This document shows positions 33,132 through 42,755 of a stretch of DNA of 64,000 nt, in pieces (within the stretch, counting starts at the first letter, position 1; each line of letters opens with the position of its first letter). The translations under genes and the position numbers were made by a program. The notes below the pieces were generated by a model. That model was not told the origin of the DNA and made no database searches. It worked only from the letters and a program-made list of their open reading frames with translations. Source of the stretch: Streptosporangium sp. NBC_01756. Lineage in GTDB: Bacteria > Actinomycetota > Actinomycetes > Streptosporangiales > Streptosporangiaceae. The stretch lies in assembly GCF_035917975.1 (NCBI RefSeq), contig NZ_CP109130.1:8680001-8744000 (forward strand), in the 5' to 3' direction.

Positions 33132-33794
33132 ATGCGGGAAGACGAGGCGTCCGGGGGCATGTCGTCAGGCCACGGTGACGCCTCCTCGCGCCGGCGGCGC
33201 GGCCGCCGGCCAGGTCAGAGTGAAACGCGACAGGCCATTCTCGACGCAGCGCGGGCTCGCTTCGCCGCCGACGGTTTCACGGCCACGACGATCCGCCGGA
33301 TCGCAGCGGACGCGGGGGTCGACGCTGCCCTGGTCATGCAGTTCTTCACGTCGAAGGACGAGCTTTTCGGCGCTGTCATGTCCGTGCCACCGGCCGCGCT
33401 CGCGCGCATGACCGACGCATGGCAAGGTCCCGAAGACGGCATCGGGGAGCGCGTCACACGCGCTTTCCTCGGTGCCTGGGAAGGCGATCCGCAGGCATCC
33501 GAGCCGCTGCTGGCCATGCTGCGCGGTGCGATCGCTCAGGAACGGGCGGCCGCGCAGCTTCGCGACTTCATCGAGGCCCGGCTGTTGAAGGGGGCCCACG
33601 CGCACCTGCAGGATGACCACGACATGCGCCTGCGGGTGGGCATCGCCTCGGCCATGCTGATGGGGATCATCGTCGCCCGGCGCATCGTCCGCGTACCGAC
33701 CGTCGCGAACGAGAGCCTGGACTCGATCGTGGCCACCGCGGCCACCGCGTTGCAGGCGCTGCTCGCGCCCGGTGGCGGCACACCCCGGCTCTGA
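33132..33794 (+). CDS. TetR-family regulator of the CocE-type hydrolase
   Basis: The 220-residue protein has a basic N-terminal arm (SSRRRRGRRPGQSE), the TetR HTH (RQAILDAARARFAADGFTATTIRRIAADAGVDAALVMQFFTSKDELF, about residues 34-80) and a helical ligand/dimer domain. The ATG at 33132 lies right behind operator site 3; an in-frame ATG at 33159 is an alternative. Three operators with the same core occupy the intergenic region, so it should repress itself and the hydrolase at 30961-32703. Confidence 0.93.
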   Translation: MREDEASGGMSSGHGDASSRRRRGRRPGQSETRQAILDAARARFAADGFTATTIRRIAADAGVDAALVMQFFTSKDELFGAVMSVPPAALARMTDAWQGPEDGIGERVTRAFLGAWEGDPQASEPLLAMLRGAIAQERAAAQLRDFIEARLLKGAHAHLQDDHDMRLRVGIASAMLMGIIVARRIVRVPTVANESLDSIVATAATALQALLAPGGGTPRL

Positions 33795-33896
33795 CGGGGC
33801 CATTCCCCCCAACGCGCGTCCCCAGCCTCAAACAGAGTTCCGCCGCAGCTCACCACGGGTGACCGCCGGTCGCTTCCAGGCGGGTTTCGGTTGGGT

Positions 33897-36140
33897 TCAT
33901 GCCGAAACGTCTCGGGGGATGGCGGAGGGTGATCGCAATCGGTGGGTGAGGCTGGTGTGGCGCCGCCCGGCGCCGCGGGTGCGCACCGCCTGGGCCAGCG
34001 CCCGGCGCGAGCCGACGATGACGACGAGCTTCTTGGCACGGGTGATCGCGGTGTAGAGGAGGTTGCGCTGCAGCATCATCCACGCGCTGGTGGCCAGCGG
34101 GATGACCACCGCCGGATACTCGCTGCCCTGGGAGCGGTGGATGGACACCGCGTAGGCGTGGGCGAGTTCGTCGAGTTCGTCGAAGGCGTACTCGACGTTC
34201 TCGTCCTCATCCGTCAGCACGGTCAGCTTGTGGTCGTCGGGCTTGATGTCGACCACCACGCCCACGGTCCCGTTGAACACCCCGGCCGCGCCCTTTTCGT
34301 AGTTGTTGCGCAGCTGGGTGACCTTGTCGCCGATCCGGAACGTCCGGCCGCCGTAGCGGCGCTCGGGCATGCCCTCCCGTGCGGGGGTCAGCGCCTCCTG
34401 CAGCACGGTGTTGAGATTGCCCGCCCCCGCCGGGCCCCGGTGCATCGGTGCCAGCACCTGAATGTCGCGGCGCGGGTTGAGGCCGAACCTGCGCGGGATC
34501 CGGTTGGCCACCACGTCGACGGTCAGCGCCGCGATCTCCTCGGGCTCCTCGCAGGGGAACAGGAAGAAGTCGTTCATGCCCTCAAGCGCCGGGGCCAAGC
34601 CGGTGTTGACCCGGTGGGCGTTGACGACCACGCCCGACTCCTGCGCCTGGCGGAAGATGTGGGTCAGCCGCACCCGGGGGATCTCCTCCTCGGCGGCCAG
34701 CAGATCGCGCAGCACCTCTCCGGCGCCGACCGACGGCAGCTGGTCGACGTCCCCCACGAACAGCAGGTGGGTGCCCGGTGCGACGGCCTTGACCAGTTTG
34801 TTGGCCAGCAGCAGATCCAGCATCGAGGCCTCGTCGACCACCACCAGGTCGGCGTCCAGCGGGTTGTCGCGGTCGAAGGTCGCATCCCCGCCGGGCCGCA
34901 GCTGCAGCAGCCGGTGCACGGTGGTCGCCTCGTGGCCGGTCAGCTCCGCGAGCCTTTTGGCGGCCCGGCCGGTGGGAGCGGCCAGGATCACCTTGGCCTT
35001 CTTGGCGCGCGCCAGGGTGACGATGGAGCGGACGGTGAAGCTCTTGCCGCAGCCGGGGCCACCGGTCAGCACGGCGACCTTCTCACACAGCGCCAGCCGT
35101 ACGGCGTGGGCCTGCTCGGGGGCGAGTTCGGCGTTGGTCTGCTGATGAAGCCATTTCAGGGCGACGTCCCAGTCGACGGAGGCGAAGGTGCCCAGCCGGT
35201 CGCGGCCGGAGGCCAGCAGGGAGCGCAGCGCGCCGGCCAGCGACAGTTCGGCGCGGTGGAAGGGGACCAGGTAGACCGCCGGAACGGTGCTCTCCCCGGC
35301 GGGGACCTCCTCGCGGACCACGCCCTCGGCGGCGACGAGCTCCTCCAGGCACCGCAGGGCCAGCTCGGCGGGGACCTCCAGGATCTTCACCGCGTCGCCG
35401 ACCAGATTGGGTGCGGGAAGGTAGCAGTGGCCGTCGTCGGCGGCCTGCGACAGGGTGTAGCGCAGGCCCGCCTTGACCCGCTCGGGGCTGTCGTGCGGGA
35501 TGCCGACGGCCTGGGCGATGGTGTCGGCGGTCTTGAAGCCGATGCCCCACACGTCGTCGGCCAGCCGGTAGGGCTCGTTTTTGACGACGGTGATGGAGGC
35601 GTCACCGTACTGCTTGAAGATCCGCACCGCGATGGAGGTCGACACGCCGACCCCCTGCAGGAAGATCATCACCTCTTTGATGATCTTCTGTTCCTCCCAG
35701 GCGATGCCGATCATCTTGGTCCGCTTGGGACCGAGCCCGGCGACCTCCACCAGCCGCTCGGGAGTGGTCTCGATGATCTGGAGGGTGTCGGCGCCGAAGT
35801 GGTCGACGATCCGCTCGGCCATCTTCGGCCCGATGCCTTTGATCAGTCCTGAGCCGAGATAGCGCTGGATGCCCTGGACGGTGGCGGGCAGCACGGTGGT
35901 GTAGGACCACACTTCGAACTGCTTGCCGTACTTCGGATGGGAGGTCCACCGCCCGGTCAGCCGCAGCGACTCGCCGGGCTGGGCGCCCAGCAGCGGCCCG
36001 ACCACGGTCAGCAGGTCGCTGCCGGAGCGCTCGGTGGCGACCCTGGCGATGGTGTAGCCGGTCTCCTCGTTGGCGTAGGTGATGCGCTCGAGGACGGCAT
36101 CGATGGATGCGGCAGAGGGACCAGCTGACCCAGGATTCAC
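33897..36140 (-). CDS. recD2: RecD2-type helicase (SF1B)
   Basis: The 747-residue protein has the RecD2 layout: an N-terminal OB-like part (about 10-75), a helix-hairpin-helix region (ERLVEVAGLGPKRT, DVWGIGFKTADTIAQAVGI), then the SF1 helicase core. The core shows Walker A GGPGCGKSFTV (about residues 358-368), DEASMLD, QLPSVGAGEVL, a late SH3-like insertion and HAYAVSIHRSQGSEYP with LLYTAITRAK. It unwinds DNA 5' to 3' without RecB/RecC partners. The C-terminal 30 residues are Arg/Ser-rich and unlike the core. Members are usually 700-750 residues, so it is complete. It is a single-gene unit. Confidence 0.93.
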   Translation of the reverse strand: MNPGSAGPSAASIDAVLERITYANEETGYTIARVATERSGSDLLTVVGPLLGAQPGESLRLTGRWTSHPKYGKQFEVWSYTTVLPATVQGIQRYLGSGLIKGIGPKMAERIVDHFGADTLQIIETTPERLVEVAGLGPKRTKMIGIAWEEQKIIKEVMIFLQGVGVSTSIAVRIFKQYGDASITVVKNEPYRLADDVWGIGFKTADTIAQAVGIPHDSPERVKAGLRYTLSQAADDGHCYLPAPNLVGDAVKILEVPAELALRCLEELVAAEGVVREEVPAGESTVPAVYLVPFHRAELSLAGALRSLLASGRDRLGTFASVDWDVALKWLHQQTNAELAPEQAHAVRLALCEKVAVLTGGPGCGKSFTVRSIVTLARAKKAKVILAAPTGRAAKRLAELTGHEATTVHRLLQLRPGGDATFDRDNPLDADLVVVDEASMLDLLLANKLVKAVAPGTHLLFVGDVDQLPSVGAGEVLRDLLAAEEEIPRVRLTHIFRQAQESGVVVNAHRVNTGLAPALEGMNDFFLFPCEEPEEIAALTVDVVANRIPRRFGLNPRRDIQVLAPMHRGPAGAGNLNTVLQEALTPAREGMPERRYGGRTFRIGDKVTQLRNNYEKGAAGVFNGTVGVVVDIKPDDHKLTVLTDEDENVEYAFDELDELAHAYAVSIHRSQGSEYPAVVIPLATSAWMMLQRNLLYTAITRAKKLVVIVGSRRALAQAVRTRGAGRRHTSLTHRLRSPSAIPRDVSA

Positions 36141-36498
36141 GGAAAACCTCTCTCCTAACCTTCCCGGGCCAGGGTAGAGCAGCGGCGGATGACAGCTGAT
36201 CGGTTAGCGGGAACGCAGGTACTCCGCGGACGATACGCGCACCTGCCGACACTTCACGAAATGGGTGGCCTGTCGGCGGGCCGCCGGCCGGGACGTCCCC
36301 GATGTGCCGCCGGCGCATATCTCCGGCGCACCCCGGCAACGTCACCTTGGTCGGTGTGAGTACCGCGGACGCCAGCGTCGAACCGGACAGCCGCGACCAC
36401 GGCAGCCGCTTCGACCCGATTCACATCGATCATTTGGACCCCGTCCGTGGTACATCCCGGATGCTGTCTGCCCGCGCCGATCTGGGATGCTCTGGGTC
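36141..36498. other. Intergenic region between RecD2 and PhzF genes
   Basis: The two genes are divergent, so promoters for both should be here. No clear -35/-10 pair is seen and no small gene is convincing. Nothing else is noted. Confidence 0.35.
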
Positions 36499-37329
36499 AT
36501 GCCGCGTCCTTTCCAGCAAGTCGACGTCTTCACCGCCACCCCGTACCGCGGCAACCCCCTCGCCGTCGTGCTTGACGGCGGGGGGCTGTCCACCGAGGAG
36601 ATGCAGAGGTTCGCCTACTGGACGAACCTGTCGGAGACCACTTTCGTGCTGCCTCCGAGCGTGCCGGGTGCGGACTACCGGGTGCGGATCTTCACGGAGG
36701 TCTCCGAGTTGCCGTTCGCCGGGCACCCGACACTGGGCACGTGCCACGCCTGGCTGTCGGCGGGTGGGACGCCGAGCGGGTCCGAGGTGATCGTGCAGGA
36801 GTGCGGGGCGGGTCTGGTGCCGGTGCGCAGGACCGCGGACGGGCTGGCCTTCGCCGCGCCGTCGCTGCTGCGCTCGGGTCCGGTCGAGGAGTCGCTGCTG
36901 GAGCACGTCGCCGGGGTGCTGGGCGTCGCCCGTGCCGAGATCCTGGACGCGGAGTGGGCCGACAACGGGCCCGGGTGGTTGGCCGTGCTGCTGGCGAGCG
37001 CGGATGAGGTCCTCGCGCTGCGGCCCGGGGTCGTCGACCTCGACGTGGGCGTGGTGGGTCCCTATCCCCCGGGGTCGCCGACGGCGTTCGAAGTACGGGC
37101 GTTCTACCCCAAGAACGGCGCCACGGCCGAAGATCCGGTGACGGGGAGCCTGAACGCCTCGCTCGCGCAGTGGCTGCTCCGCACGGGCCGGGCCGAGGCG
37201 CCGTACGTGGCGAGCCAGGGAACGGTGCTGGGCCGGGCCGGGCGGGCTTACATCTCCCGCGACCCCGACGGCACGATCTGGGTCGGCGGCGACACGGTCA
37301 CCTGCATCGCAGGTGAGGTCGAGCTATAG
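36499..37329 (+). CDS. PhzF-family epimerase/isomerase
   Basis: The 276-residue protein is PhzF-like from end to end: FQQVDVFTATPYRGNPLAVVLDG, the catalytic Glu45 in NLSETTFVL, FTEVSELPFAGHPTLG, and EDPVTGSLNASLAQWL in the second half of the double hot-dog. PhzF proteins isomerise or epimerise small acids; this one has no phenazine genes nearby, so its substrate is unknown. ATG 36499 gives the usual family length; the in-frame ATG at 36487 adds four residues. No ribosome site is obvious at either. Confidence 0.93.
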   Translation: MPRPFQQVDVFTATPYRGNPLAVVLDGGGLSTEEMQRFAYWTNLSETTFVLPPSVPGADYRVRIFTEVSELPFAGHPTLGTCHAWLSAGGTPSGSEVIVQECGAGLVPVRRTADGLAFAAPSLLRSGPVEESLLEHVAGVLGVARAEILDAEWADNGPGWLAVLLASADEVLALRPGVVDLDVGVVGPYPPGSPTAFEVRAFYPKNGATAEDPVTGSLNASLAQWLLRTGRAEAPYVASQGTVLGRAGRAYISRDPDGTIWVGGDTVTCIAGEVEL

Positions 37330-37507
37330 CCCGTGCCCTGTCCGGGACGGGCGTGCGCGGCCGCGTGAGGCGGGACGAGGGCCTGGTGGCACGGCCTCCG
37401 ACACGGTGGCGGGGGCGTTCCGCCAAGGGCCGGTCCTGGATGCCGCGCGGCGAAGCGGCGTCGCCTTCGCCGCGACCTCCCACCCGGCCCGCCGATCACC
37501 TGCGGTG

Positions 37508-38188
37508 TCACGACAGGCGGATCGTCTCGCCGATCTGGTCGAACAGCCGCTGCTTGCCGTCCTGGTCGGTGCTGAGGGTGAGGGTGCAGGTCTTCCCCGA
37601 GGCGGGCAGGTAGAACTGGGTGCCCCTGATCTGCACGCCGCCGGCCGGGAAGGTGTAGACCAGCCGCGCCGCCTTGACTCCGCCGATCTGCGGCGTGGAG
37701 GTCTGAATGACCTTGGCTTTGAGCTGCTCCAGTTCCTTGCGGGCCGCACTGATCAGTTCTTCGGCCGAGGTGGTCGCGCTGGGCTGGCAGTAGCCGTTGA
37801 GGTTGGTGGTGAACTTGTTCGGCGAGGACCGCCGGGAGCCGGGGTCGAAGGCCCAGACGGCCTTGTTGGTCACCAGCGGTCGCAGGCCCTGCTCGGCCTG
37901 CTCCAGGGCCTGCCCTGACAGTCCGCTGCGTTTCAGACCCTGTTCGAGATCGTCCTTGGTCAGGTCGAGCGCCACCCAGGATGCGGGGAACGCGACGGTG
38001 AGTCCGTTGGCGGGGCCGCCGATCCGGTCGAAGCCCTCGGGGGCGGCGCCGCCCTGGCCGGTGGCCGTTGCCGGGCTTACGGCCGGGGCGGCGGCCAGAT
38101 CGGCGCCGCCGCCGGCGCAGGCGGTGGCCAGAGCCAGGGCCATGACCAGGACGCCCGTGCTCGTCACGACGGAGTAGCGGTTACGCAC
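37508..38188 (-). CDS. Secreted lipoprotein, unknown function
   Basis: The 226-residue protein has a signal peptide with lipobox LATAC (residues about 20-24), a low-complexity Ala/Gly/Thr linker and a folded domain from about residue 55 (LTVAFPASWVALDLTKDDLEQGL to the end), including YCQPSATTSAEELI and one further Cys in GKTCTLTLS that may pair with it. The overall pattern recalls LpqN/Mog1-like lipoproteins, but I cannot confirm that. It is anchored outside the membrane. It stands alone between PhzF and the repeat-bounded acetyltransferase segment. Confidence 0.75.
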   Translation of the reverse strand: MRNRYSVVTSTGVLVMALALATACAGGGADLAAAPAVSPATATGQGGAAPEGFDRIGGPANGLTVAFPASWVALDLTKDDLEQGLKRSGLSGQALEQAEQGLRPLVTNKAVWAFDPGSRRSSPNKFTTNLNGYCQPSATTSAEELISAARKELEQLKAKVIQTSTPQIGGVKAARLVYTFPAGGVQIRGTQFYLPASGKTCTLTLSTDQDGKQRLFDQIGETIRLS

Positions 38189-38470
38189 CGGACTGCCCTC
38201 CTTGCGGGCCTCGCCGAGGCCCAGCGCTGGCTGATGGTGAAATGCGCCGGAGGAATCGCCGCGTGAGAGCCTTCCTGCGGGGAGGGCCGTCCTACGGGCG
38301 GTTCACGGCAGACCAACCATGGCCAACGGTGCTTTCACCTCGCTTGCAGCGGTGAGAGTCCGCCGGGTCGGTGAAGCGGCATGCCGATCGACCTTTGGTG
38401 TTCCTGTTTTCGCAGGTTAAGCGGTGGATGCCGGGCGGGCTGGTTTATGGCGCGGTGTGTCGCCGGAGAT
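38189..38470. other. Non-coding gap
   Basis: It holds the promoter region of the lipoprotein gene (minus strand) and nothing else I can support. It ends at the left 38-bp inverted repeat. Confidence 0.35.
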
Positions 38471-38508
38471 TGAGCCCTTCCGCGTAATGGGTCATGACGT
38501 TGCGTAAT
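38471..38508 (+). repeat. Left 38-bp terminal inverted repeat
   Basis: Reads TGAGCCCTTCCGCGTAATGG then GTCATGACGTTGCGTAAT. The only difference from the right copy is C versus A in GTCATG/GTAATG. Confidence 0.85.
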
Positions 38509-38566
38509 GTTAAGGTCAGGTGCGCCCCCTGGTGGACGCCAAGGCCTCATCAGCCTGACCGTACGT

Positions 38567-38743
38567 CGTCTGACATGCGGTCAACCCGGGTGCGAGGTAC
38601 GGACGTTCGCCGAGCCGATCAGTGGTCTGGCCAGGCGACATGCTCGCAGCGCCTCCCTGCTGCGGCGCATGCTGGAGCGGCTCGCGCCGGCCGGGCGGGC
38701 CGGTTCGCGGTTGCTGGGCCTGCTCGGCGTCACGGGGCCCTGA
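38567..38743 (+). pseudogene. ISL3-family transposase N-terminal relic
   Basis: The frame reads LTVRRLTCGQPGCEVRTFAE, then PISGLARRHARSASLLRRMLERL and AGRAGSRLLGLLGV. This matches the Cys-containing N-terminal zinc region and following HTH of ISL3 transposases. The catalytic DDE part is absent and a stop follows at 38743. Confidence 0.65.
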
Positions 38744-38773
38744 CCCTGGCGCCACGCGGCGTGCGGGCTCAGC

Positions 38774-39301
38774 TCACCTCAGCTCTGAGGCCAGCAGGCC
38801 CATCATGAGGTAGTCGTATCGCTTTCCTCCCGTACGGAACGCCTCTCTACGCCTGCCCTTCTCGACGAAACCGACCTTCCTGTACGCCTGCACCGCCGCA
38901 ACGTTGTCCGCGACCACCCACAGCATCACACGATGCAAGCCCATCTCCTCGAATGCGTACCGGCAGATCACCCGGACAGCATCACTCCCGTATCCGCCAC
39001 CCCAATGGTCACGCTCACCGATGGCGATGCTCTGCAGGGTGGCTTCTCCATGGACGAAGTCGGTCTCACCAAGGGCGACGTATCCGATCAGCTTCTGACC
39101 ATCGAGCGTCTCGATACCGAGCGCCATCTGTTCGAAAGTGTTGCGTGGCCTGCTCTGCCCCTTCTCAATGTTCTGAGCTAGGGAGATTGGCGGATCTCCG
39201 CCCATCCATCGGCCCACCTGCGGGTCGTGATACCAGCGCCACATCGCTTCGCTGTCATCCGGCTCAAGGGCTCGCAGGCGAACGCGTTCTCCAGTCAGCA
39301 A
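38774..39301 (-). CDS. GNAT acetyltransferase
   Basis: The 175-residue protein fits RimJ/RimL-type GNATs: LTGERVRLRALEPDDSEAM, then IAIGERDHWGGGYGSDAVR for acetyl-CoA binding and NVAAVQAYRKVGFVEKGRRREA. I chose the TTG at 39301 because AGGAGG is 6 nt upstream; the frame is open to 39328. The substrate could be a protein, sugar amine or antibiotic. It lies inside the 38-bp inverted-repeat segment, so it may be cargo. Confidence 0.88.
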   Translation of the reverse strand: MLTGERVRLRALEPDDSEAMWRWYHDPQVGRWMGGDPPISLAQNIEKGQSRPRNTFEQMALGIETLDGQKLIGYVALGETDFVHGEATLQSIAIGERDHWGGGYGSDAVRVICRYAFEEMGLHRVMLWVVADNVAAVQAYRKVGFVEKGRRREAFRTGGKRYDYLMMGLLASELR

Positions 39302-39580
39302 GGGAACCTCCTCATGGTTGGAGGCCAACGTGTATCAAAGCATCGATTTAGACACAAAAGAATTTCCGTCCTCAACAAGTTTCGTGGGAGCTGCACCTGG
39401 ATCTGATCTGCGGAGACGTCGCACCTGCGCCGCCATGTCACACCCGAGGTGCCAGCCCTGACAGGACCACGACGCGTGGCCGGCACACTGAGGCCTCCCG
39501 CGTAACCGAAGATCACGGATGGTGATCGTCCCGGTCGGCTCGCGTGCCGTACGGCGTGGCCGGGCCGTAGACCCAAGGCA
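39302..39580. other. Non-coding gap inside the repeat-bounded segment
   Basis: No supportable gene. The first 60 nt hold the acetyltransferase promoter region and are A/T-rich. The rest has no recognised feature. Confidence 0.3.
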
Positions 39581-39638
39581 GTGAAGCCCCTGCTGGAAGT
39601 GGTCTTGCGACAGATCAGCTTCCGAGCAGAGGCTTCAC
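39581..39638 (+). promoter_or_regulatory. Hairpin before the IS5-type transposase relic
   Basis: GTGAAGCCCCTGCTGGAAG (39581-39599) pairs imperfectly with CTTCCGAGCAGAGGCTTCAC (39619-39638), ending at the GTG start of the transposase relic. It could be an element end or an anti-read-through hairpin limiting transposase translation. Confidence 0.5.
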
Positions 39639-39852
39639 GTGTCCAACAGCGTCACATATACCGCCGTCCTTGACGTCCAGCGGGAGACGGTCGAGTTCCT
39701 GTCCGGCCCGAACGGCGCCGACCTGTGGTGGAGCGGAAAACACAAGCACCTTCAAGGCGCTGCGCCGGGTCAGCCTCAACCCTTGGCGAATCGGCGCCAT
39801 CGTCAAAGCCGCCCACGTCCTCCTCCGCCTCGAACACGGCCGACACACCTAA
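39639..39852 (+). pseudogene. IS5-type transposase reduced to its two ends
   Basis: The relic begins SVTYTAVLDVQRETVEFLSG, the N terminus of an IS5-type transposase. It jumps to a short internal piece (DLWWSGKHKH) and, in another frame, ends TFKALRRVSLNPWRIGAI then LLRLEHGRH, the C terminus. About 200 codons are missing. It is non-functional. Confidence 0.65.
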
Positions 39853-39858
39853 CCGAAG

Positions 39859-39896
39859 ATTACGCAACGTCATTACCCATTACGCGGAAGGGCTCA
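39859..39896 (-). repeat. Right 38-bp terminal inverted repeat
   Basis: Inverted copy of 38471-38508 with one mismatch; starts 7 nt after the stop codon of the IS5-type relic. Confidence 0.85.
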
Positions 39897-39963
39897 TTGT
39901 CCGGGGGTGAACTCGGCAGGGCGCGGCAGGTGGTCCGTCTACCGCGCGGTCACGGTGCGGCGG

Positions 39964-40434
39964 TCACGGTGCGGCGGTCAGTGACCGGGCATCGGCCGGT
40001 AGGCGCTGCAGGGCCTCGACCAGTGGTGCCAGCTCCGGGGTCCGCCCCGCCTCTGCCAGCGTCTTCGCCAGGACCTCGTCGTGGGTGGGGCGGGCCTGCG
40101 TCAGCAGCGTCCAGCCCTGATCGGTCAGCTCGGTGTAGATGCCGCGCCGGTCCTCCTGGCACAGGAAGCGGGTGAGCAACGTGCGGTCTTCGAGCCGGCT
40201 GACCAGCCGGGTGGTGGCGCTGCCCGACAGGGCCGCGGCGCGGGCCAGCTGCTGCATGCGCATGTGCCAGCCGTCCTGGCGTGACAGCGCGTCCAGGACG
40301 GTGTATTCGACCACCGACAGGTCATGGCCGGCCTGCAGCGCCTTCTCCAGCGCGGAGTCGATCAGTCCGTGTACGGCGGCCAGCGTCCGCCAGCCCTGTG
40401 CGCGGATCTGCACCGCGTCGTCTGCGATCCCCAC
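39964..40434 (-). CDS. MarR-family regulator
   Basis: The 156-residue protein has a MarR winged HTH (about residues 40-110: LSVVEYTVLDALSRQDGWHMRMQQLARAAALSGSATTRLVSRLEDRTLLTR) and helical ends. It starts at GTG 40434. The 3' end lies in a tandem repeat GCGGTCACGGTGCG (39948-39975). It is divergent from the flavoprotein at 40661, so it may regulate it; no clear palindrome is seen in the gap. Confidence 0.88.
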   Translation of the reverse strand: MGIADDAVQIRAQGWRTLAAVHGLIDSALEKALQAGHDLSVVEYTVLDALSRQDGWHMRMQQLARAAALSGSATTRLVSRLEDRTLLTRFLCQEDRRGIYTELTDQGWTLLTQARPTHDEVLAKTLAEAGRTPELAPLVEALQRLPADARSLTAAP

Positions 40435-40660
40435 GGTCGGCTCCTCTCATGTCCTCGCCAGTTTACCCACGCCGTGAAATAAAGTGCGCGTGCAAGGACA
40501 GGCGCGGGCGCTCGGCCTGATACGCCGAGGTGGATCGCCGCGCGGTGGCACAGCCGGCGCGGGCCCGGGGCCCGCGCGGGTGTCCGGGCGGTCCGGCGGG
40601 CTCGCCCATCGGATCCGCCGGATCGGTTTCATCGGCGCCGGGTGTGGGAGGTTCACCGGC

Positions 40661-41836
40661 GTGGACGACATGTGGGACGTGGTGATCATCGGGGGCGGTC
40701 CGGCGGGTTCCGCGGCTGCCCTGCGCGCCAGGCAACTCCGGCCGCACGCGCGGATTCTGCTGCTCGACAAGGCCGATTTCCCCCGCGACAAGGCCTGCGG
40801 CGACGGTATCGCCGCGCACTGCTGCGACGAGCTCGCCCTGCTCGGTGTCGGCGATCTCATCGCCGACTACCGCCCCACCCAGCGTCTTTCGGTGGTCTCC
40901 CCCAACGGCGCGCACGTGCTGGCCACCGCCGCCCGGCCCAACCGTGTCGTGCCTCGCAGGGTGTTCGACGCCCGCCTCGTCGACGCCGCCCGGGACCGCG
41001 GCGTCGAGGTCCGCCGCCACCGGGTCCGGGCGCTCGCCGTCCACGGTGACCATGTCGCCGTCGACGACGTGCGGGCCCGCGCCGTCGTGGCCGCCGACGG
41101 CGCCAACTCGACGGTCCGGCGTCTCATCGGTGTCCCGGCGGCCCCCGAGCGGCACATCGCGATCGCCGTCCGTGGCTACGCCGACGTGCCCGCCGACGAC
41201 GACGTCCAGTTCATCGCCATGCAGAAGGACGGCTGGCCCGCGTACGTGTGGTCGTTCCCGATCGGCGACGGCACCGCCAACGTCGGCTTCGGCATGCTGC
41301 TGCCCCGGCTGCGCGCCACCGGTCTGCCCGGCCGCGAGGTGCTTCACGGCCGGCTCGCCGAACTGCTCCCCCAGCTGAGCGCCCGCGACCTGCGTGCCCA
41401 CCACCTGCCCCTGTCTCCGGGCCGGCCGACGCCCGGCGTGGGCCGGGTGATGCTCGCCGGGGACGCCGCCGGTCTCATCAACCCCCTCACGGGCGAGGGC
41501 ATCTACTACGCGCTGGTCTCCGGCCGGCTCGCCGGTGAAGCCGCCGTCCAGACGGCCGAAGACCCGCTGCCCGCCTACCGGCGCGGGCTGGCCGAAACCC
41601 TGGGACGGCATCTGCGCACCACCGATGTGCTCGCCCGCGCCGCCCAGTCACCCGCCTTCATCGACGCGGCGATCGACACCGCCGCCCGGCGCAAGGAGGT
41701 GTTCGACCTGCTCGTCGACGTGGGGCTCGGCGCGGGTACGGTGCCGCTGCCGCTGGCGTGCGCCGTGGCCGGTCGCTGGCTGCTGAACGGCCTGCGCGCC
41801 GGGGGCCGGAGAACCACCGATACGGTCCGGGGCTGA
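40661..41836 (+). CDS. FAD-dependent geranylgeranyl-reductase-family oxidoreductase
   Basis: The 391-residue flavoprotein starts with the FAD-binding [18 protein letters not shown] (about residues 7-24), then [12 protein letters not shown] typical of the geranylgeranyl reductase family, and [23 protein letters not shown] (second FAD motif, about 263-285). Members reduce prenyl chains (menaquinone side chain, archaeal lipids, chlorophyll) or related substrates; which one is unknown. GGGAGG stands 9 nt before the GTG at 40661; the ATG at 40670 is an alternative. It is possibly regulated by the divergent MarR protein. Confidence 0.9.
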   Translation: MDDMWDVVIIGGGPAGSAAALRARQLRPHARILLLDKADFPRDKACGDGIAAHCCDELALLGVGDLIADYRPTQRLSVVSPNGAHVLATAARPNRVVPRRVFDARLVDAARDRGVEVRRHRVRALAVHGDHVAVDDVRARAVVAADGANSTVRRLIGVPAAPERHIAIAVRGYADVPADDDVQFIAMQKDGWPAYVWSFPIGDGTANVGFGMLLPRLRATGLPGREVLHGRLAELLPQLSARDLRAHHLPLSPGRPTPGVGRVMLAGDAAGLINPLTGEGIYYALVSGRLAGEAAVQTAEDPLPAYRRGLAETLGRHLRTTDVLARAAQSPAFIDAAIDTAARRKEVFDLLVDVGLGAGTVPLPLACAVAGRWLLNGLRAGGRRTTDTVRG

Positions 41837-41984
41837 TCCGGCGGGAAACACCCATCAGGAAACCTGTATCCGAGCGCTCTTTGAAGGGCCCGGCAGGCGA
41901 GCAGGGCCCTGCCGTGCCGGGCCGTCGAACCTGCGGTAACCGGCAGGGGCCCGTGGGACGGGAGGCAGGACGCCCGCGTCTGTG

Positions 41985-42567
41985 TGGTCGCGGAGCTGTC
42001 GGGTCGAGCTGCCGGCCTCGTGCCGGATCGAATCGTCGACCTCGGCCCCGGCGCCGGCACGGCGGGGGGCCGGATCTGCTTCACCGGCGACCTGCCCGGG
42101 CTGCGAAAATCCGAGGCATGTCGGTGGCCGAGGCCCGTGAGTTCTTCACCACCGGTCAGGCACGGGCGATCCTCGACCGCCTCGCCGCGGTCGGCCTGGG
42201 CTACCTCGGCCTCGGCCAGCCGCTCACCACGCTGTCCGGCGGTGAACGGCAACGGCTCAAGCTCGCCATCCACATGGCGAAGAACGGCACGACCTACGTC
42301 CTGGACGAACCGACCACCGGCCTGCACCTCGCCGACGTGGACCAACTGCTCACCCTGCTCGACCGCCTCGTCGACGAGGGCAACACGGTCATCGTCATCG
42401 AGCACCACCAGGCCGTGATGGCCCACGCGGACTGGATCATCGACCTCGGCCCCGGCGCCGGCCACGACGGCGGCCAGGTCGTCTTCGCCGGCACCCCGCC
42501 GAACTCGTCGACACGGGCACGTCCCTCACCGCCGAACATCTCCGCCGCTACGTCGGCAGACCGTAGG
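41985..42567 (+). pseudogene. UvrA-like ABC ATPase (DrrC type), truncated and frameshifted
   Basis: The recognisable part is the C-terminal ATPase half: [20 protein letters not shown], then [33 protein letters not shown] and [16 protein letters not shown]. Near 42490 one base is missing, and the true C terminus ([20 protein letters not shown]) continues in another frame to the stop at 42567. Upstream only a short repeat of the same type of segment remains ([15 protein letters not shown], about 42015-42065). The first ATPase and the zinc modules are gone. UvrA-like ATPases of this type protect against DNA-binding drugs; this copy cannot. Confidence 0.8.
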
Positions 42568-42755
42568 ACTCCGCCGCCGGGGCCGGTCCGTGCCCGGCCC
42601 CGGCGGGTGCGGACCGGCGTACCGGCGAGGAGCCGCCTGAGGCAGGCGTGGCCGCCTTCGGCGTCGCTGCACGGTTCTTCCCAGGTGAGCCGCCGCTCTC
42701 CGCTCTGTTCACGTGGACGCCGTCGAGTTGCGCCCAGGTCGCGGTCGGGAGCCGT

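Larger units (their letters stand above)
38471..39896. mobile_element. Segment bounded by 38-bp inverted repeats, with acetyltransferase and transposase relics
   Basis: The ends 38471-38508 and 39859-39896 are inverted repeats identical at 37 of 38 positions, beginning TGAGCCCTTCCGCGTAATGG. The left end is followed by an ISL3-type transposase N-terminal relic. The interior holds an intact GNAT gene and an IS5-type relic. The terminal sequence resembles ISL3-family ends. No flanking target duplication is evident. It looks like a decayed ISL3-type element, or derivative, that carries the acetyltransferase gene. Confidence 0.65.

Noticed and set aside
33942-35852. 636-codon plus-strand open frame
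   Set aside because: Antisense shadow of the RecD2 helicase gene; Gly/Asp/Val-rich with no family.
41985-42567. Functional drug-resistance UvrA-like ATPase
   Set aside because: The N-terminal ATPase is missing and a frameshift near 42490 breaks the C terminus.
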